Shown here: in pieces, positions 25,823 through 35,238 of the stretch | Layout of the letters: each line of letters begins with the position of its first letter | Numbering within the stretch: position 1 is the stretch's first letter | DNA from: Halorussus lipolyticus | GTDB lineage: Archaea; Halobacteriota; Halobacteria; Halobacteriales; Haladaptataceae | Length of the DNA stretch: 64,000 bases | Direction: 5' to 3' | NCBI RefSeq assembly: GCF_029338375.1 | Contig: NZ_CP119804.1 | Coordinates: 1,054,001 to 1,118,000, forward strand | The notes under the pieces: generated by a model | Seen by the model: the letters and a program-made list of their open reading frames with translations, nothing else | The model's database searches: none | What the model was told of the DNA's origin: nothing | Translations under genes and position numbers: made by a program

Positions 25823-25897
25823 ACCCGATACTCGGTCACGCGGGAAGATAAACCGCCCGCCGAGAGCGACGCGACCGAGGCAGAAACCGGCGCGGTC

Positions 25898-26998
25898 TCA
25901 GTCCATCGCGCTGACCGCGCTATCGGCGGTCTCGGGCACCTCGGGGCGCTCGCTCGGCGGTTCGCCGTCCCCGCCGCCCTCGCGGACGAGGAGACCGATG
26001 GCGAACGGAACCACGTCGATTTTGGTCTCCAGCAGGCGGTTCTGGCGGCGCTCCCAGTCGTCCTCGGGGTCGTCGCGGGCCAGCGTGGTCGCCATCTGGA
26101 CCGCCTGCTCGCCGTCGGCCGTCGAGTAGAGCAGGCCCTCCTCGCCCAGTTCCACGAAGTTCGACATGTCCTCGCCGTCGGCGAACGACTGGCATCGGAC
26201 CGCGGGCGTGCCCAGCAGGGCGGCCTCCGTGGACATCGTGGCCGAGTCGCCGACGTAGAGGTCGGCCTCCGAGAGCAGGTCGTGGACGAGGTGGGGCGGC
26301 ACCGGCAGGCGGTTGTCCCGGAAGGACTCGGGGAGTCGGGACTCGCTGACCACGTACACGTCGCCGTGGTCGTCGAGCGCCTCGACCAACCGTCGCTTGT
26401 CCGCGCCCGAGAATCCGGCCTCGCCCACGTCGTGGAGCGCCGACCACTCCCGGAACCGGACCACCGCGTAGTCCTCGTCGGGGTCGATGCCGTGATTCCG
26501 GAGTCCCTCCTCGTCGGCCTCGAACCGGTCGGGGTGGAGGTACGCCAGTTCCTGAAAGCCGTCGTAGCGGACGTGGCCCGCGCCGAAGTCGTCCCGGAAG
26601 CGCCGCGGAGTCGCCACCACGTCGGCGAAGGGCGTCGTCAGTTTGTGGGCCAAAATTCCCTCGTTGTCCAGCCAAATCACGCTCTCGGCCCCGACCAGTG
26701 TCGAGACGTGGGCCACCGCGGTCCCGCCGATGGCGGTCATCACGTCGGGGTTGAAGCGTCTGACGGCCTGCCAGAGCCGATACTCGTAGGTTGCCTGCAC
26801 GCGGGCCAGTCCTCCGAGCGAGTCCGGCTTGCCCGCCAGCACGGTGTAGTCGAGGCCGTAGTGGTCGAGCAGGTCGAGCGCCACGTCCTTCTCGCGGGCG
26901 AACACCCGAACCTCGTCGCCCCGCGCCCGGAGTTCGCGGATTATCGGCCGGAAGAAGTGGACGTGCGCGGGGTGTTGGATGGTGACGACGACGTTCAC
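25898..26998 (-). CDS. DUF354-family glycosyltransferase-like protein
   Basis: GTG 26998 gives 366 residues beginning VNVVVTIQHPAHVHFFRPII. The GT-B-like fold of DUF354 resembles UDP-GlcNAc 2-epimerase and MurG: N-terminal Rossmann half to about 175, then a C-terminal half with DLYVGDSATMSTEAALLGTPAVR as the nucleotide-sugar site. The frame stays open to GTG 27202, but the extra 68 residues are disordered and unlike the family. It lies downstream of the GT4 gene on the same strand. Probably a transferase in glycan assembly. Confidence 0.75.
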   Translation of the reverse strand: MNVVVTIQHPAHVHFFRPIIRELRARGDEVRVFAREKDVALDLLDHYGLDYTVLAGKPDSLGGLARVQATYEYRLWQAVRRFNPDVMTAIGGTAVAHVSTLVGAESVIWLDNEGILAHKLTTPFADVVATPRRFRDDFGAGHVRYDGFQELAYLHPDRFEADEEGLRNHGIDPDEDYAVVRFREWSALHDVGEAGFSGADKRRLVEALDDHGDVYVVSESRLPESFRDNRLPVPPHLVHDLLSEADLYVGDSATMSTEAALLGTPAVRCQSFADGEDMSNFVELGEEGLLYSTADGEQAVQMATTLARDDPEDDWERRQNRLLETKIDVVPFAIGLLVREGGGDGEPPSERPEVPETADSAVSAMD

Positions 26999-27207
26999 TG
27001 CCTGCCACCCCTGACAGCACTGGCCGGTCTCGTTCGACTCGCTACCGGCCGCGCCGCTCTCGTCGGCGTCGTCACTCGTCGCATCGATACGTCTGTCTCG
27101 GTCGTCGCGTCGATTGGTGTGTCCATTGGCTTCTCGGGCCTCCTCGTTGTGTCTCGTCGCCGTGAGGGGCGTCCGTGCTACTGCGGCGGCGTCCGAATCC
27201 ACGCGGG

Positions 27208-28293
27208 CTATCGGCGCGCCGGCGGGCGCTCTCGGTTCCCGCCGGATTCCGTCTGCGTGTCGGAGTCCGCCGTCGCGTCGCCGTGAGTTCGACCGGCGTT
27301 CTCCCCGGATTCGCGGTCTGGACCGGTGCCGAGGCCGAGTCCGGACTCACGTCCGAGGGCGTCGTCGTACACCCCGCCGAGGCGCTCGGCCACTCGCTCG
27401 ACCCGCAAGTCCGAAATCTCCTCCCGGCCGTTCGACCGCCGAGGGTCGGCCAGCACGTCTCCCAGCGCACCGGCGAGTTCCGCGTCGGTCTCGCAGAGTG
27501 CCGAGGGCGAGACCCCCCGAAGGCACTCGGCCACGTCGCCCACGTCGGTCGCCACGACCGGCAGGTTACAGCACATCGCCTCCTTGACCGAGTTGGGCAG
27601 TCCTTCCCGGCGCGAGGTCAGCAGGAGGACGTCGGCGGCGTTCATGTACGTCGGAATCCGGTCGTGGTCCACGCCGCCGAGCGGGTGGAGTTCCACCGGA
27701 CTCTCGACTCGCTCGCGGGCCGATTCGACTACCCGACCGGCCCGCGGGAAGTCCTTGAGGCTCCTGTCCGGCGCGTAGGGAAACAGGACGTGGCGGGCGT
27801 CGTCGGTCCATCCGACCTCCTCGCGGGCCTCGCACTTCGAGGCCGGTCGGAACTGCTCGGCGTTCACGCCGTGGGGAACCACGTGGCTCTCCACGCCGAC
27901 TTGTGCGTCCATCTCCGCGGACATCACGACCACCTCGTCGGCCCACCGGGCGCAGGCCTTCGAGAGCCACCCGAACTCCCCCAGCAGGTCCGACCCCCAC
28001 AGCGAGACGACCACGGGAAGTTCTCTCTGGGCCAGCGCCATTGGCGCGGTCAGTCCGTAGTTTGCGTGAACGAGGTCGTACTCCTCGGTGGCCTCTCGGA
28101 TGGCCTCGGGGACGAACCGGAGGTAGTCGGCGACCGACCGGCCCTCGTCGGGATTTCCCGGAACCTCCAGCGTCGTGCGCTCGATACCGAGGTCGGCGAG
28201 TGCGGCAGTCTCCCGCCGGTAGAAACCCGGCGTGTTAGCTGTCAAGCTCAGAACCTTCATTTCTCTCGCGCGGTCCGTGTCGGACCGCTCCAT
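27208..28293 (-). CDS. Glycosyltransferase family 4
   Basis: The 361-residue protein is a GT-B retaining glycosyltransferase. The acceptor half starts VLSLTANTPGFYRRETAAL. The donor half includes HVVPHGVNAEQF and the EX7E motif in SRREGLPNSVKEAM. A 50-residue disordered tail ends it. ATG 28293 is preferred over ATG 28260 because the ATTACAAAG element ends 24 nt before it, as at other leaderless genes here. It would add a sugar to the lipid-linked glycan in the cytoplasm. Confidence 0.87.
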   Translation of the reverse strand: MERSDTDRAREMKVLSLTANTPGFYRRETAALADLGIERTTLEVPGNPDEGRSVADYLRFVPEAIREATEEYDLVHANYGLTAPMALAQRELPVVVSLWGSDLLGEFGWLSKACARWADEVVVMSAEMDAQVGVESHVVPHGVNAEQFRPASKCEAREEVGWTDDARHVLFPYAPDRSLKDFPRAGRVVESARERVESPVELHPLGGVDHDRIPTYMNAADVLLLTSRREGLPNSVKEAMCCNLPVVATDVGDVAECLRGVSPSALCETDAELAGALGDVLADPRRSNGREEISDLRVERVAERLGGVYDDALGRESGLGLGTGPDRESGENAGRTHGDATADSDTQTESGGNRERPPARR

Positions 28294-28316
28294 CGGCTAC
28301 TGTCGTCGGGTTCGGT

Positions 28317-28336
28317 CTTTGTAATTGGCCGGTTGA
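28317..28336 (-). promoter_or_regulatory. ATTACAAAG promoter element
   Basis: ATTACAAAG (28317-28325, minus strand), one change from consensus, preceded by TCAACCGG, ends 24 nt before the ATG at 28293. Confidence 0.5.
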
Positions 28337-28439
28337 ACCGGCAAAACAGCGACACGGCGCGGAACGGTCCGGCTGGCTACTCGTTAAGCCGCGTAAATTC
28401 GAGAAAACAGTTCAATCGCGGAATCTTTTCGGCGGGCGG

Positions 28440-29528
28440 CTACTGGACCAGTTTGTAGGCCCGTTTGGCCACGTTCATCGCCGCGCCGGGGGATTCGACC
28501 ACGTAGTAGGGCACGAGGTCAGCGCCGAACTTCGCCTTGTACCGACAGAGGCGCTCGGTGTTCGCGCCCATCAGGTCGTACTTCGTGACCGACTCGACCG
28601 GCGGGTCGTCCACGATGTCCTCGATGAGTCGCCAGTGGATGAGGCTGTTGACCGCGGTGCCCTCGTAGATTGCCTTCGCGCCGCCCTGCCAGAAGTAGGC
28701 GTGGTCGTTCGAGTAGAGCGCGGTGATACCCGAGAGGTACTCACCCTCAGAATCTCGGGCGACGTAGGCCCGAGCGCGGTCCTCCTCGGCGAGGGCCTCG
28801 AACAGGTCCCGAACGTACTCCCACGTCAGGCCGAAGGGTTCGTCCTGCTCGGCGAACCGGCGCTGGGTGGCCCGGTAGATTTCGCGGGCACCCGATAGCC
28901 CCTCGGTCTCGACAGTGACATCTAAGTCCTCGGCGTCGCCGATTTCCCGCCGGAGGCTCTTGGAGAAGGACTTTCGGACCTCCTCGGTGTCCCTGCCCGC
29001 CAAGTCGAGGAAGTAGGTGAAGTTCGGTTCGACCTGTAGGTTCCCCCACGAGTAGGGCCGGGGGTCGCCGTAGGCCGCGTTGCACTCCATCCGAAAGAGG
29101 GTCAGCCGCGAGTCCACGTCGAGGCGGTTTACCACCTTTTCGGCCATCGGCGACTCAACGCCGACCTCAGCGAGTCGTCGGTCCAAATCGAGGTCGGTGC
29201 CGACCTGCTGGAGGACCTTCTCGGTGAACTCGTTGTTGACCTTCTCCTGCTTGCGACGCTTGGGACTGGTCGGCATCAGAATCGGCCCGAGTCGGGGGAT
29301 GCCCAAACTCGGCGGGGGCGAGGTGACCGCGGTCCCGACCGACTTCTGCTGGACGAAGACCGGAAGCAGAGCAATCGGCTGTTGGCCCTTGAACCCGCCG
29401 AACAGTTTCATCTCGGCGTCGGTGTGGTCCGCGACCACCTCCAGCGCCTCCGGTCGGTGAAACACTTCGAATCCATCGCTCGGCAGTGCCGACTCCCACT
29501 CCGACAGTTCGAGTTGCTCGACTCTCAT
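28440..29528 (-). CDS. FemAB/GNAT-fold transferase (paralogue 1)
   Basis: The 362-residue protein has the double-GNAT fold of FemAB-type peptidyl or acyl transferases: VFHRPEALEVVADHTDAEM at the start, FSKSLRREIGDAEDLDVTVE, and the C-terminal YDLMGANTERLCRYKAKFG, matched by YDLVGANEERLCGYKAKFA in the paralogue at 45398. Bacterial relatives transfer amino acids from aminoacyl-tRNA onto cell-wall precursors. Here it may decorate a glycan with an amino acid. It overlaps the deacetylase stop by 4 nt and ends the nine-gene operon, and has its own element inside the preceding gene. Confidence 0.8.
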   Translation of the reverse strand: MRVEQLELSEWESALPSDGFEVFHRPEALEVVADHTDAEMKLFGGFKGQQPIALLPVFVQQKSVGTAVTSPPPSLGIPRLGPILMPTSPKRRKQEKVNNEFTEKVLQQVGTDLDLDRRLAEVGVESPMAEKVVNRLDVDSRLTLFRMECNAAYGDPRPYSWGNLQVEPNFTYFLDLAGRDTEEVRKSFSKSLRREIGDAEDLDVTVETEGLSGAREIYRATQRRFAEQDEPFGLTWEYVRDLFEALAEEDRARAYVARDSEGEYLSGITALYSNDHAYFWQGGAKAIYEGTAVNSLIHWRLIEDIVDDPPVESVTKYDLMGANTERLCRYKAKFGADLVPYYVVESPGAAMNVAKRAYKLVQ

Positions 29529-30568
29529 CCTGTTGGCTCGGTGTTCAGGCCGGTTTTCACTTTGTTATCCCCCGCCTGTCGGGGTCGTAGGCGACTCCTG
29601 TCGTCGTTCCCGGTTTCGGCTAACTCCGACTCGTCGCCCTCCTCGGCCGCGCTCTCGCCGGGATGGTCCATCATCGCGTAGTAGTCGGCGGGTGCGCCGA
29701 CCCACGCGCCCATCTCCAAGGCCCGCTCGATTAGCTGGCGGTAGAGTCGCCGGTAGCCGGGGAAGTCGGTCTGCTCGAACAGTCGCGGGTGCCAGAGCGC
29801 CGACATCACGGCGTCGTTCTCGGCGGCCTCGGCGAGCAGGGCCTCGCACTCGGCCCACGCCGCGTTGAAGTCGTCTCCGGGGTCCGGGAGCGCGCACTCC
29901 ATCACCGTCAGGGGGAAGACCACGAACTCGTCGCCGAAGGGCCGGAACGGGAGGTAGCCGTGGTCGAAGCCGAACGTCTCGCTGGAACCGGGGCTGGCGT
30001 CGTATTTGAGGCCGATGTCGCGGTGGTGGTCCCACGTCTCGGGACTCCGGTTGAGGTGGTGCTGGCGACCCCCCGTCACCGACTCGCCGAGGGCCAACTC
30101 CAGCATCGTCTTCTCGGTTTCGAGGCGCTCGGCGTCGTCGTAGGAGTCGTAGGAACCGTGGAGACCGACCTCCCACCCGCCCTCCTGCAGGCGGTCCAAC
30201 AAATCCAGCATCTCCGGGGTTTCGAGGCCGTACCGGCCGACGTGTTCGACCCAGTAGAAGGGATTCAGCCAGTCGCTCGGCGGGCGTTCGAGGAGGTGTT
30301 TCTCCCGGAGGAAGTAGAACGCCGACCGGACGCCCAGCGACTCCTCGAGTTCGATAATGTCGTCGAAGGTCCACCACGGGTTCACGTCGGGTCGGAGCGC
30401 CCGCAGTTGGCCCAAATCGCGGTGTTCGATGGCGTGGTACACCGATTGGACCGACTTGTAGGGCCGGTCGACGTCGTGGGTCAGCAGGAGGGCGAACTCC
30501 GAGTCCGCGACTGCAGAGGGGCGACCTGCAACCTTCGAATTCGACTGATTCGGCTCTCGCTCAGGCAT
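29525..30568 (-). CDS. Polysaccharide deacetylase-like protein
   Basis: The 347-residue protein has the NodB fold: LLLTHDVDRPYKSVQSV provides the catalytic Asp pair, and GWEVGLHGSYDSYDDAERL the metal-binding His region. ALWHPRLF near the end supplies another conserved His. It would remove acetyl from an N-acetylated sugar, perhaps the diacetamido uronic acid made by the same operon. Disordered acidic tail from about residue 310. Start overlaps wecB-like gene by 8 nt. Confidence 0.8.
   Translation of the reverse strand: MPEREPNQSNSKVAGRPSAVADSEFALLLTHDVDRPYKSVQSVYHAIEHRDLGQLRALRPDVNPWWTFDDIIELEESLGVRSAFYFLREKHLLERPPSDWLNPFYWVEHVGRYGLETPEMLDLLDRLQEGGWEVGLHGSYDSYDDAERLETEKTMLELALGESVTGGRQHHLNRSPETWDHHRDIGLKYDASPGSSETFGFDHGYLPFRPFGDEFVVFPLTVMECALPDPGDDFNAAWAECEALLAEAAENDAVMSALWHPRLFEQTDFPGYRRLYRQLIERALEMGAWVGAPADYYAMMDHPGESAAEEGDESELAETGNDDRSRLRPRQAGDNKVKTGLNTEPTG
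29560..29579 (-). promoter_or_regulatory. Intragenic ATAACAAAG promoter element
   Basis: Exact ATAACAAAG (29560-29568, minus strand), preceded by ACAGGCGG, lies in the last codons of the deacetylase gene and ends 32 nt before the FemAB-like ATG. It may give that gene a promoter of its own within the operon. Confidence 0.5.
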
Positions 30569-31622
30569 CGTCCAGTAGGCGGGTGACAGTCGCCGCGGCG
30601 TCGCCGTCGCCGTAGGGCCGGGGCTTCTCTGCGGGCGGGTCAGCGGTGGCCAGCGCGCGCCGGATAGCCTCGCCGTCCGCGCCGACCAGCGTGTTCCACC
30701 CGGCTTCGACCGTCTCGCGCCACTCGGTCTCGTCGCGCATCGTCACGCAGGGGGTGTCGAGGAAGAAGGCCTCCTTCTGGACGCCGCCCGAGTCGGTGGC
30801 CACCACGTCCGCACAGTCCTGTAGGCGGACGAAATCGAGGTAGCCCGCGGGGTCGATGAGCGTCAGCTTCTGGTCGGCGTCGTCGCGGATTCCATATCGC
30901 TCCATGCAGTTTATGGTCCGCGGGTGGGCCGGGAGGACGACCTCTCGGGGGTCGTCGGCCAGCGCGTCGAGGATGCCCGCGAGTCTGTCGGGGTCGTCGG
31001 TGTTGCCCGCGCGGTGGACCGTCGCCAGCACGTACTCGCCGGGTTCGAGGTCCAACTCGTCCAGAATCTCGGCGTGGTCCTCTGCCCGGTCGCGCGCCCA
31101 CAGCACGGCGTCGTACATCACGTCGCCGGTGTTGTGGACCGCGCCCTGCACGGACTCCTCGCGCAGATTTTCGACCGCGCGCCGGGAGGGGGCGAACAGC
31201 AGGTCGGCGGCGTGGTCGGTGAGGACCCGGTTGATTTCCTCGGGCATCTCGCGGTTGTAGCTCCGGAGACCGGCCTCGACGTGCGCAATCTTGGTGTCCA
31301 TCTTCGACGCCGCGACGGCGGCCGCGAGTGTCGAGTTGGTGTCGCCGTAGACCAGCACGGCGTCGGGGGATTCGGCTTCGATGCGCTCTTCGAGTCCGGC
31401 CAGCATCTCGGCGGTCTGGGCACCGTGACTGTCGGACCCGACCGCGAGGTTGTCGTCGGGTTCCGGAATCCCGAGTTCCTCGAAGAACACGTCGGACATC
31501 TCCTCGTCGTAGTGCTGGCCGGTGTGAACCAGCACCTCGTCGTGGTTCCGGCGTAACTCCCGCGAGACGGCCGCGGCCTTGATGAACTGGGGCCGCGCGC
31601 CGACCACCGTCAGGACCTTCAT
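30561..31622 (-). CDS. UDP-GlcNAc 2-epimerase family protein (WecB/WbpI-like)
   Basis: The 353-residue protein is a non-hydrolysing UDP-N-acetylglucosamine 2-epimerase of normal length. VVGARPQFIKAAAV opens it; VYGDTNSTLA and AHVEAGLRSYNREMPEE carry catalytic residues; TDSGGVQKEAFFLDTPCVTM is the UDP site. Within this operon it is best read as WbpI/WlbD, inverting C2 of UDP-GlcNAc(3NAc)A to give UDP-ManNAc(3NAc)A. Acting directly on UDP-GlcNAc, as WecB does, is the alternative. It overlaps neighbours by 4 and 8 nt. Confidence 0.9.
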   Translation of the reverse strand: MKVLTVVGARPQFIKAAAVSRELRRNHDEVLVHTGQHYDEEMSDVFFEELGIPEPDDNLAVGSDSHGAQTAEMLAGLEERIEAESPDAVLVYGDTNSTLAAAVAASKMDTKIAHVEAGLRSYNREMPEEINRVLTDHAADLLFAPSRRAVENLREESVQGAVHNTGDVMYDAVLWARDRAEDHAEILDELDLEPGEYVLATVHRAGNTDDPDRLAGILDALADDPREVVLPAHPRTINCMERYGIRDDADQKLTLIDPAGYLDFVRLQDCADVVATDSGGVQKEAFFLDTPCVTMRDETEWRETVEAGWNTLVGADGEAIRRALATADPPAEKPRPYGDGDAAATVTRLLDDA

Positions 31623-32890
31623 CGGTCGCCCACCTCCTCGTCGCTGTCGGAGCCATCGGGGGCCTCGCCGCCGAGGCCCTCGTCGGATTCGACCGACACG
31701 TGGAGGGGTTCGTTCTCGGCGGCGTCGAACACCGCCGCCAGCGTCGTCGCCGTCAGTCCGACCAGCGTCGTCAGGGGACCGCGCCCTCGCGGGCGCTCGG
31801 TTCGAGCAGTATTCATCGTTGCTTGGCCTTTGTTTTGAGTTTCTTCGGCATTATAATTAATTCCTTCACGATGCGCTGTATTTCCTTGTAGCGGGTCGCT
31901 CTCTGAGTCCGCGTCGTCCTCGCCGACCGAGGAGAACCCGTCACGAACGGTGGCGTACACGCCGGCCACCGTCCCGACTGCGCCGACGAGGTACAGCGCC
32001 GGGAAGCCCCGGCGCTCTCGTCCGAGATGCTCCTCGGCGAGTCGCCACGCGAACCCCTTGGCGAGCAGGCCCGAGAGTTGCGGGACGAAGGTGGAGTAAC
32101 GGATGCCGCTGTCCTCGTCGCCGTACTGGGCGGGCATCGGCACGTCGGCGACCCGCATGTCGGCGACGTTGAGGTGGACCAGCATCGCGTTGGCGAAGCC
32201 GTAGTCGTCGAACATCGAGTCCAAGTCGAGGCGGTCCAGCGCCTCGCCCGAGACCACGGTGTAGCCGTTCTGGGGGTCGGACATCCGCCAGTAGCCGCTG
32301 GCGGTCCGAGTCAGCAGAGTCAACAGCGCGTTGCCGAACAGCCGCCAGTTCGACATCTCCGCGGTGTACTCGTCGGTGGCGAGCCGGTCGCCCTTCGCGT
32401 AGTCGGCCCGGCCGGAGACCACCGGGTCGAGGAGGCGACTCAACTGGTCGGGGTCCATCTGGCCGTCGCCGGCCATCACCGCCACGGCGTCGATGCCGTC
32501 GGCGCGGGCGCGCCGGTAGCCGGTCTTGATGGCCGCGCCGACGCCCCGGTTCTCGTCGTGGCGGAGCGGGACGACCCGAGCGCCGGGCGACGAGTCGCCT
32601 GCGGCCGATTCCGGTTCGCCGGAATCGGCCGAATCGTCGGCTTCCGACGGTTCGGCGTCGTCGGGCGACAGAAGCGCCCCGGAACCGTCCGCGAACGCCC
32701 CCGACGACTCGGCCCGCTCGTTGACTCGCCGGGCGCAAGCCCGAATCTCGTCCCACGTCCCGTCGGTCGAGCAGTCGTCTACCGGGTAGATGCGGTCCAC
32801 GAACTCCGGAATCGTGTCGATTACCTCGCCGACGAAACCGGCCTCGTCGTAGGCGGGAATCACGACGGCGACGGTGTTCTCTCGGTACAT
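31619..32890 (-). CDS. Glycosyltransferase family 2 (dolichol-phosphate-sugar synthase type)
   Basis: The 423-residue protein begins with the GT2 fold VAVVIPAYDEAGFVGEVIDT, DDCSTDGTW, then MAGDGQMDPDQL (the DxD region). Two unusual parts are visible. An acidic, Ser-rich insertion of about 45 residues (near 55-100) splits the N-terminal domain, and the last 130 residues are mostly disordered and acidic, with an internal Met (31816) after a CAAAACAAAG run. Family members pass a sugar to a polyprenyl phosphate. Three bases separate it from the dehydrogenase gene. Confidence 0.82.
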   Translation of the reverse strand: MYRENTVAVVIPAYDEAGFVGEVIDTIPEFVDRIYPVDDCSTDGTWDEIRACARRVNERAESSGAFADGSGALLSPDDAEPSEADDSADSGEPESAAGDSSPGARVVPLRHDENRGVGAAIKTGYRRARADGIDAVAVMAGDGQMDPDQLSRLLDPVVSGRADYAKGDRLATDEYTAEMSNWRLFGNALLTLLTRTASGYWRMSDPQNGYTVVSGEALDRLDLDSMFDDYGFANAMLVHLNVADMRVADVPMPAQYGDEDSGIRYSTFVPQLSGLLAKGFAWRLAEEHLGRERRGFPALYLVGAVGTVAGVYATVRDGFSSVGEDDADSESDPLQGNTAHREGINYNAEETQNKGQATMNTARTERPRGRGPLTTLVGLTATTLAAVFDAAENEPLHVSVESDEGLGGEAPDGSDSDEEVGDR

Positions 32891-32893
32891 GGG

Positions 32894-34243
32894 TCACCCG
32901 CTCCCGATGGTGTAGACGCGGTGGTCTGAATCGGCCAAGTCGAGGCTCTGTCTGCCGTCAACGACCACGAGTCGGTCGAAGCGGTCCCACGCGAACGCCT
33001 CGAACTCGGTGTGGGGCGTCACCAGCACCACCGCGTCGAGTTCCCGGTCGTAAACCGCATCTTGCGATACCAATTCGGCGTCGAACCCCTCGGCGTCGTC
33101 CAGCATGGGGTCCACTGCCAGCACCTCTGCGCCGAGATTAGTGAGGTCCTCGGCGATGGGTCCGGCGGGCGAGGCCCGAGTCTCCTCGACGCCCGGCCGA
33201 TAGGTTAGACCCAGAATCGCTATCGTCGCGTCGTCGGGGTCCGTCCCCTCGGCGTCGAGTTCGCGGGTCAGGGTCTCGACCGCGAAGTGGGGCATCGAGT
33301 CGTTGACCTCGCGGGCGGTTTCAAGCAGGGGCGAGTCGGTGTCGAAGCCGTTGATGACGAAGTAGGGGTAGTAGGGGATGCAGTGGCCCCCGACGCCGAC
33401 CCCCGGCGTGTGGATGTCGCAGAACGGTTGGGTGTTGGCCGTCTCGATGGCCTCGTTCACGTCCACGCCCATCTCGTCGGTCAGCGTGGCCAACTCGTTG
33501 GCCAGCGCGATGTTCACGTCCCGATACAAGCCTTCGAACACTTTGACGGCCTCTGCTGTCGTGGCGTCAGAGACCGCCAAGACCTCGTTGTCGGTAATCT
33601 CGCCGTAGACCAGTTCGGCGACTCGGGTGGCCTCGTCGTCCACGCCGCCGACGACTTTGGGGTAGGCTCCTCGGATGTCTTCGAGCGCCCGCCCGCTGGA
33701 GGTCCGTTCGGGGCAGAACGCCAAGCCGAACTCGTCGTGGTCCGCGGCGTCCGCGAGGAGAGGGTTCAGCACGTCCTCGCAGGTTCTGGGCGGAACGGTA
33801 CACTCCACGACCACGAGGTCACCGGGGTCGAGGCCCGACCCGATGTCCGCCGCGACCGACTTCAGGATAGAGAGGTCGGCCTCGTGGTCGTCGGTGATGG
33901 GCGTCGGCACGATGACGACGTGGACCGCGGCGTCGCTGGCGGCCTCGGCGGGGTCGTCGGTGGCCTCGAACGCGCCGGATTCGACCGTCTCAGCCACGAG
34001 TTCGGGAAGTCCGGGTTCGCGCTTGACGTGGCACTCCCCGGCGTTGACCGATTCGACCACCGCCGAATCCACGTCCGCACCGACGACGTTGCCCGATACG
34101 TCGGCGTACACCGCCGCGAGTGGCAGGCCCATCTTGCCGAGACCGTACACCGCGACCGGGACCTGTCCGGCCCGGAAGGCCTCGCGCTGGTCGGCGGTCG
34201 GTGCGTCGCTGTCGTAGAGGTGTGCGATTTCCTGCAGACTCAC
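32894..34243 (-). CDS. UDP-N-acetylglucosamine/mannosamine 6-dehydrogenase (WbpA/WecC-like)
   Basis: The 449-residue nucleotide-sugar dehydrogenase has AVYGLGKMGLPLAAVYADV as its NAD site and the catalytic Cys in GVGVGGHCIPYYPYF (around residue 284). LTYRPGVEETRASPA is in the C-terminal UDP domain. It makes two oxidations at C6 to give a uronic acid. With WbpB/E/D homologues directly upstream, UDP-GlcNAc to UDP-GlcNAcA (WbpA step) is the likely reaction; UDP-ManNAc (WecC) is the alternative. It overlaps the next gene by 4 nt. Confidence 0.92.
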   Translation of the reverse strand: MSLQEIAHLYDSDAPTADQREAFRAGQVPVAVYGLGKMGLPLAAVYADVSGNVVGADVDSAVVESVNAGECHVKREPGLPELVAETVESGAFEATDDPAEAASDAAVHVVIVPTPITDDHEADLSILKSVAADIGSGLDPGDLVVVECTVPPRTCEDVLNPLLADAADHDEFGLAFCPERTSSGRALEDIRGAYPKVVGGVDDEATRVAELVYGEITDNEVLAVSDATTAEAVKVFEGLYRDVNIALANELATLTDEMGVDVNEAIETANTQPFCDIHTPGVGVGGHCIPYYPYFVINGFDTDSPLLETAREVNDSMPHFAVETLTRELDAEGTDPDDATIAILGLTYRPGVEETRASPAGPIAEDLTNLGAEVLAVDPMLDDAEGFDAELVSQDAVYDRELDAVVLVTPHTEFEAFAWDRFDRLVVVDGRQSLDLADSDHRVYTIGSG

Positions 34244-35238
34244 CGGGGACTCACCTCGGCTTGCTTCTCGGTTGTCTCCTCGCCCGCGATGCGGTCTACT
34301 TCCCGCGCGACTTCGAGGACCCGCAGGCCGTCCTCGCCCGAGACCACGGCGTCGCCCTCGCCGGTCGCCGCCGAGACGAACGCCTCCAACTCATTCTTCA
34401 GCGGTTCGCCGGTCTGGACGGTCGGCCGTTCCACGATGGACTCGTGGCGGTAGCGCACGTCGCCGTTGTCCTCGATGTACTCGGGGAGCGAGTGGCGGTG
34501 AATCTCGACCGACCGGTCGATGTAATCGACGTTGACCCGGCACTCCTCGGCGGTGATGGAGAGTTTCCGAACTCGCTGTTGGGTCACCCTGCTGGCGGTC
34601 AGCGAGGCCACGGTCCCGTCGCCGAATTCGAGGTCGGCAGTGGCGTACTGGTTGTTCTTGATACCGTGGGCCGTGATTGCTTCCGGTTCCTCACCCATCG
34701 TCGCCAGCACCACGTCGATGTCGTGAATCATCAGGTCCAGCACCGCGCTCTCGTCCACCTGCCGGCCCTCCGGCGGCGGCCCGAGTCGCTGGGCGTCGAT
34801 GGCGATAACGTCTAAGTCGGCCACGATGTCCGCCAGCGTCCGAATCGCCGGGTTGAACCGCTCGACGTGGCCGACCTGAATCGTCACGCCCTGCTCGTCG
34901 GCCCGTTCCAGCAAGTCCCGACCCACCTCGGGGTCGTCCACGAATGGCTTCTCGACCAGCACGTCCACTCCTCGGTCGATGCACTGGCGGGCCATGTCGG
35001 CGTGGAACTGGGTCGGCACCGCAATCGAGGCTACGTCCGCCGCGTGGGTCAGCGCCTCTAAGTTCATCGCGCGACTCCCGTGGTCCTCGGCGACCTCTCG
35101 GGCCTGTTGGTCGTCCACGTCGTAGACGCCGACGAGATTCACGTCGGGGAGTTCGCTGTAGACTCGCGCGTGATGGCGACCCATACTGCCGACGCCGATG
35201 ACGCCAGCGTTCGTCGAATCGGGAAATTCAGCACTCAT
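34240..35238 (-). CDS. UDP-GlcNAcA 3-dehydrogenase-like oxidoreductase (WbpB/WlbA-like)
   Basis: The 332-residue Gfo/Idh/MocA protein has GVIGVGSMGRHHARVYSELP as Rossmann start and VLVEKPFVDDPEVGRDLL with the catalytic Lys near residue 95. Its position between a C6 dehydrogenase and a DegT aminotransferase, overlapping both, points to oxidation of the C3 hydroxyl of UDP-GlcNAcA, as WbpB and WlbA do. The ketone would pass to the aminotransferase. Start ATG 35238 overlaps the upstream gene by 11 nt. Confidence 0.87.
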   Translation of the reverse strand: MSAEFPDSTNAGVIGVGSMGRHHARVYSELPDVNLVGVYDVDDQQAREVAEDHGSRAMNLEALTHAADVASIAVPTQFHADMARQCIDRGVDVLVEKPFVDDPEVGRDLLERADEQGVTIQVGHVERFNPAIRTLADIVADLDVIAIDAQRLGPPPEGRQVDESAVLDLMIHDIDVVLATMGEEPEAITAHGIKNNQYATADLEFGDGTVASLTASRVTQQRVRKLSITAEECRVNVDYIDRSVEIHRHSLPEYIEDNGDVRYRHESIVERPTVQTGEPLKNELEAFVSAATGEGDAVVSGEDGLRVLEVAREVDRIAGEETTEKQAEVSPR

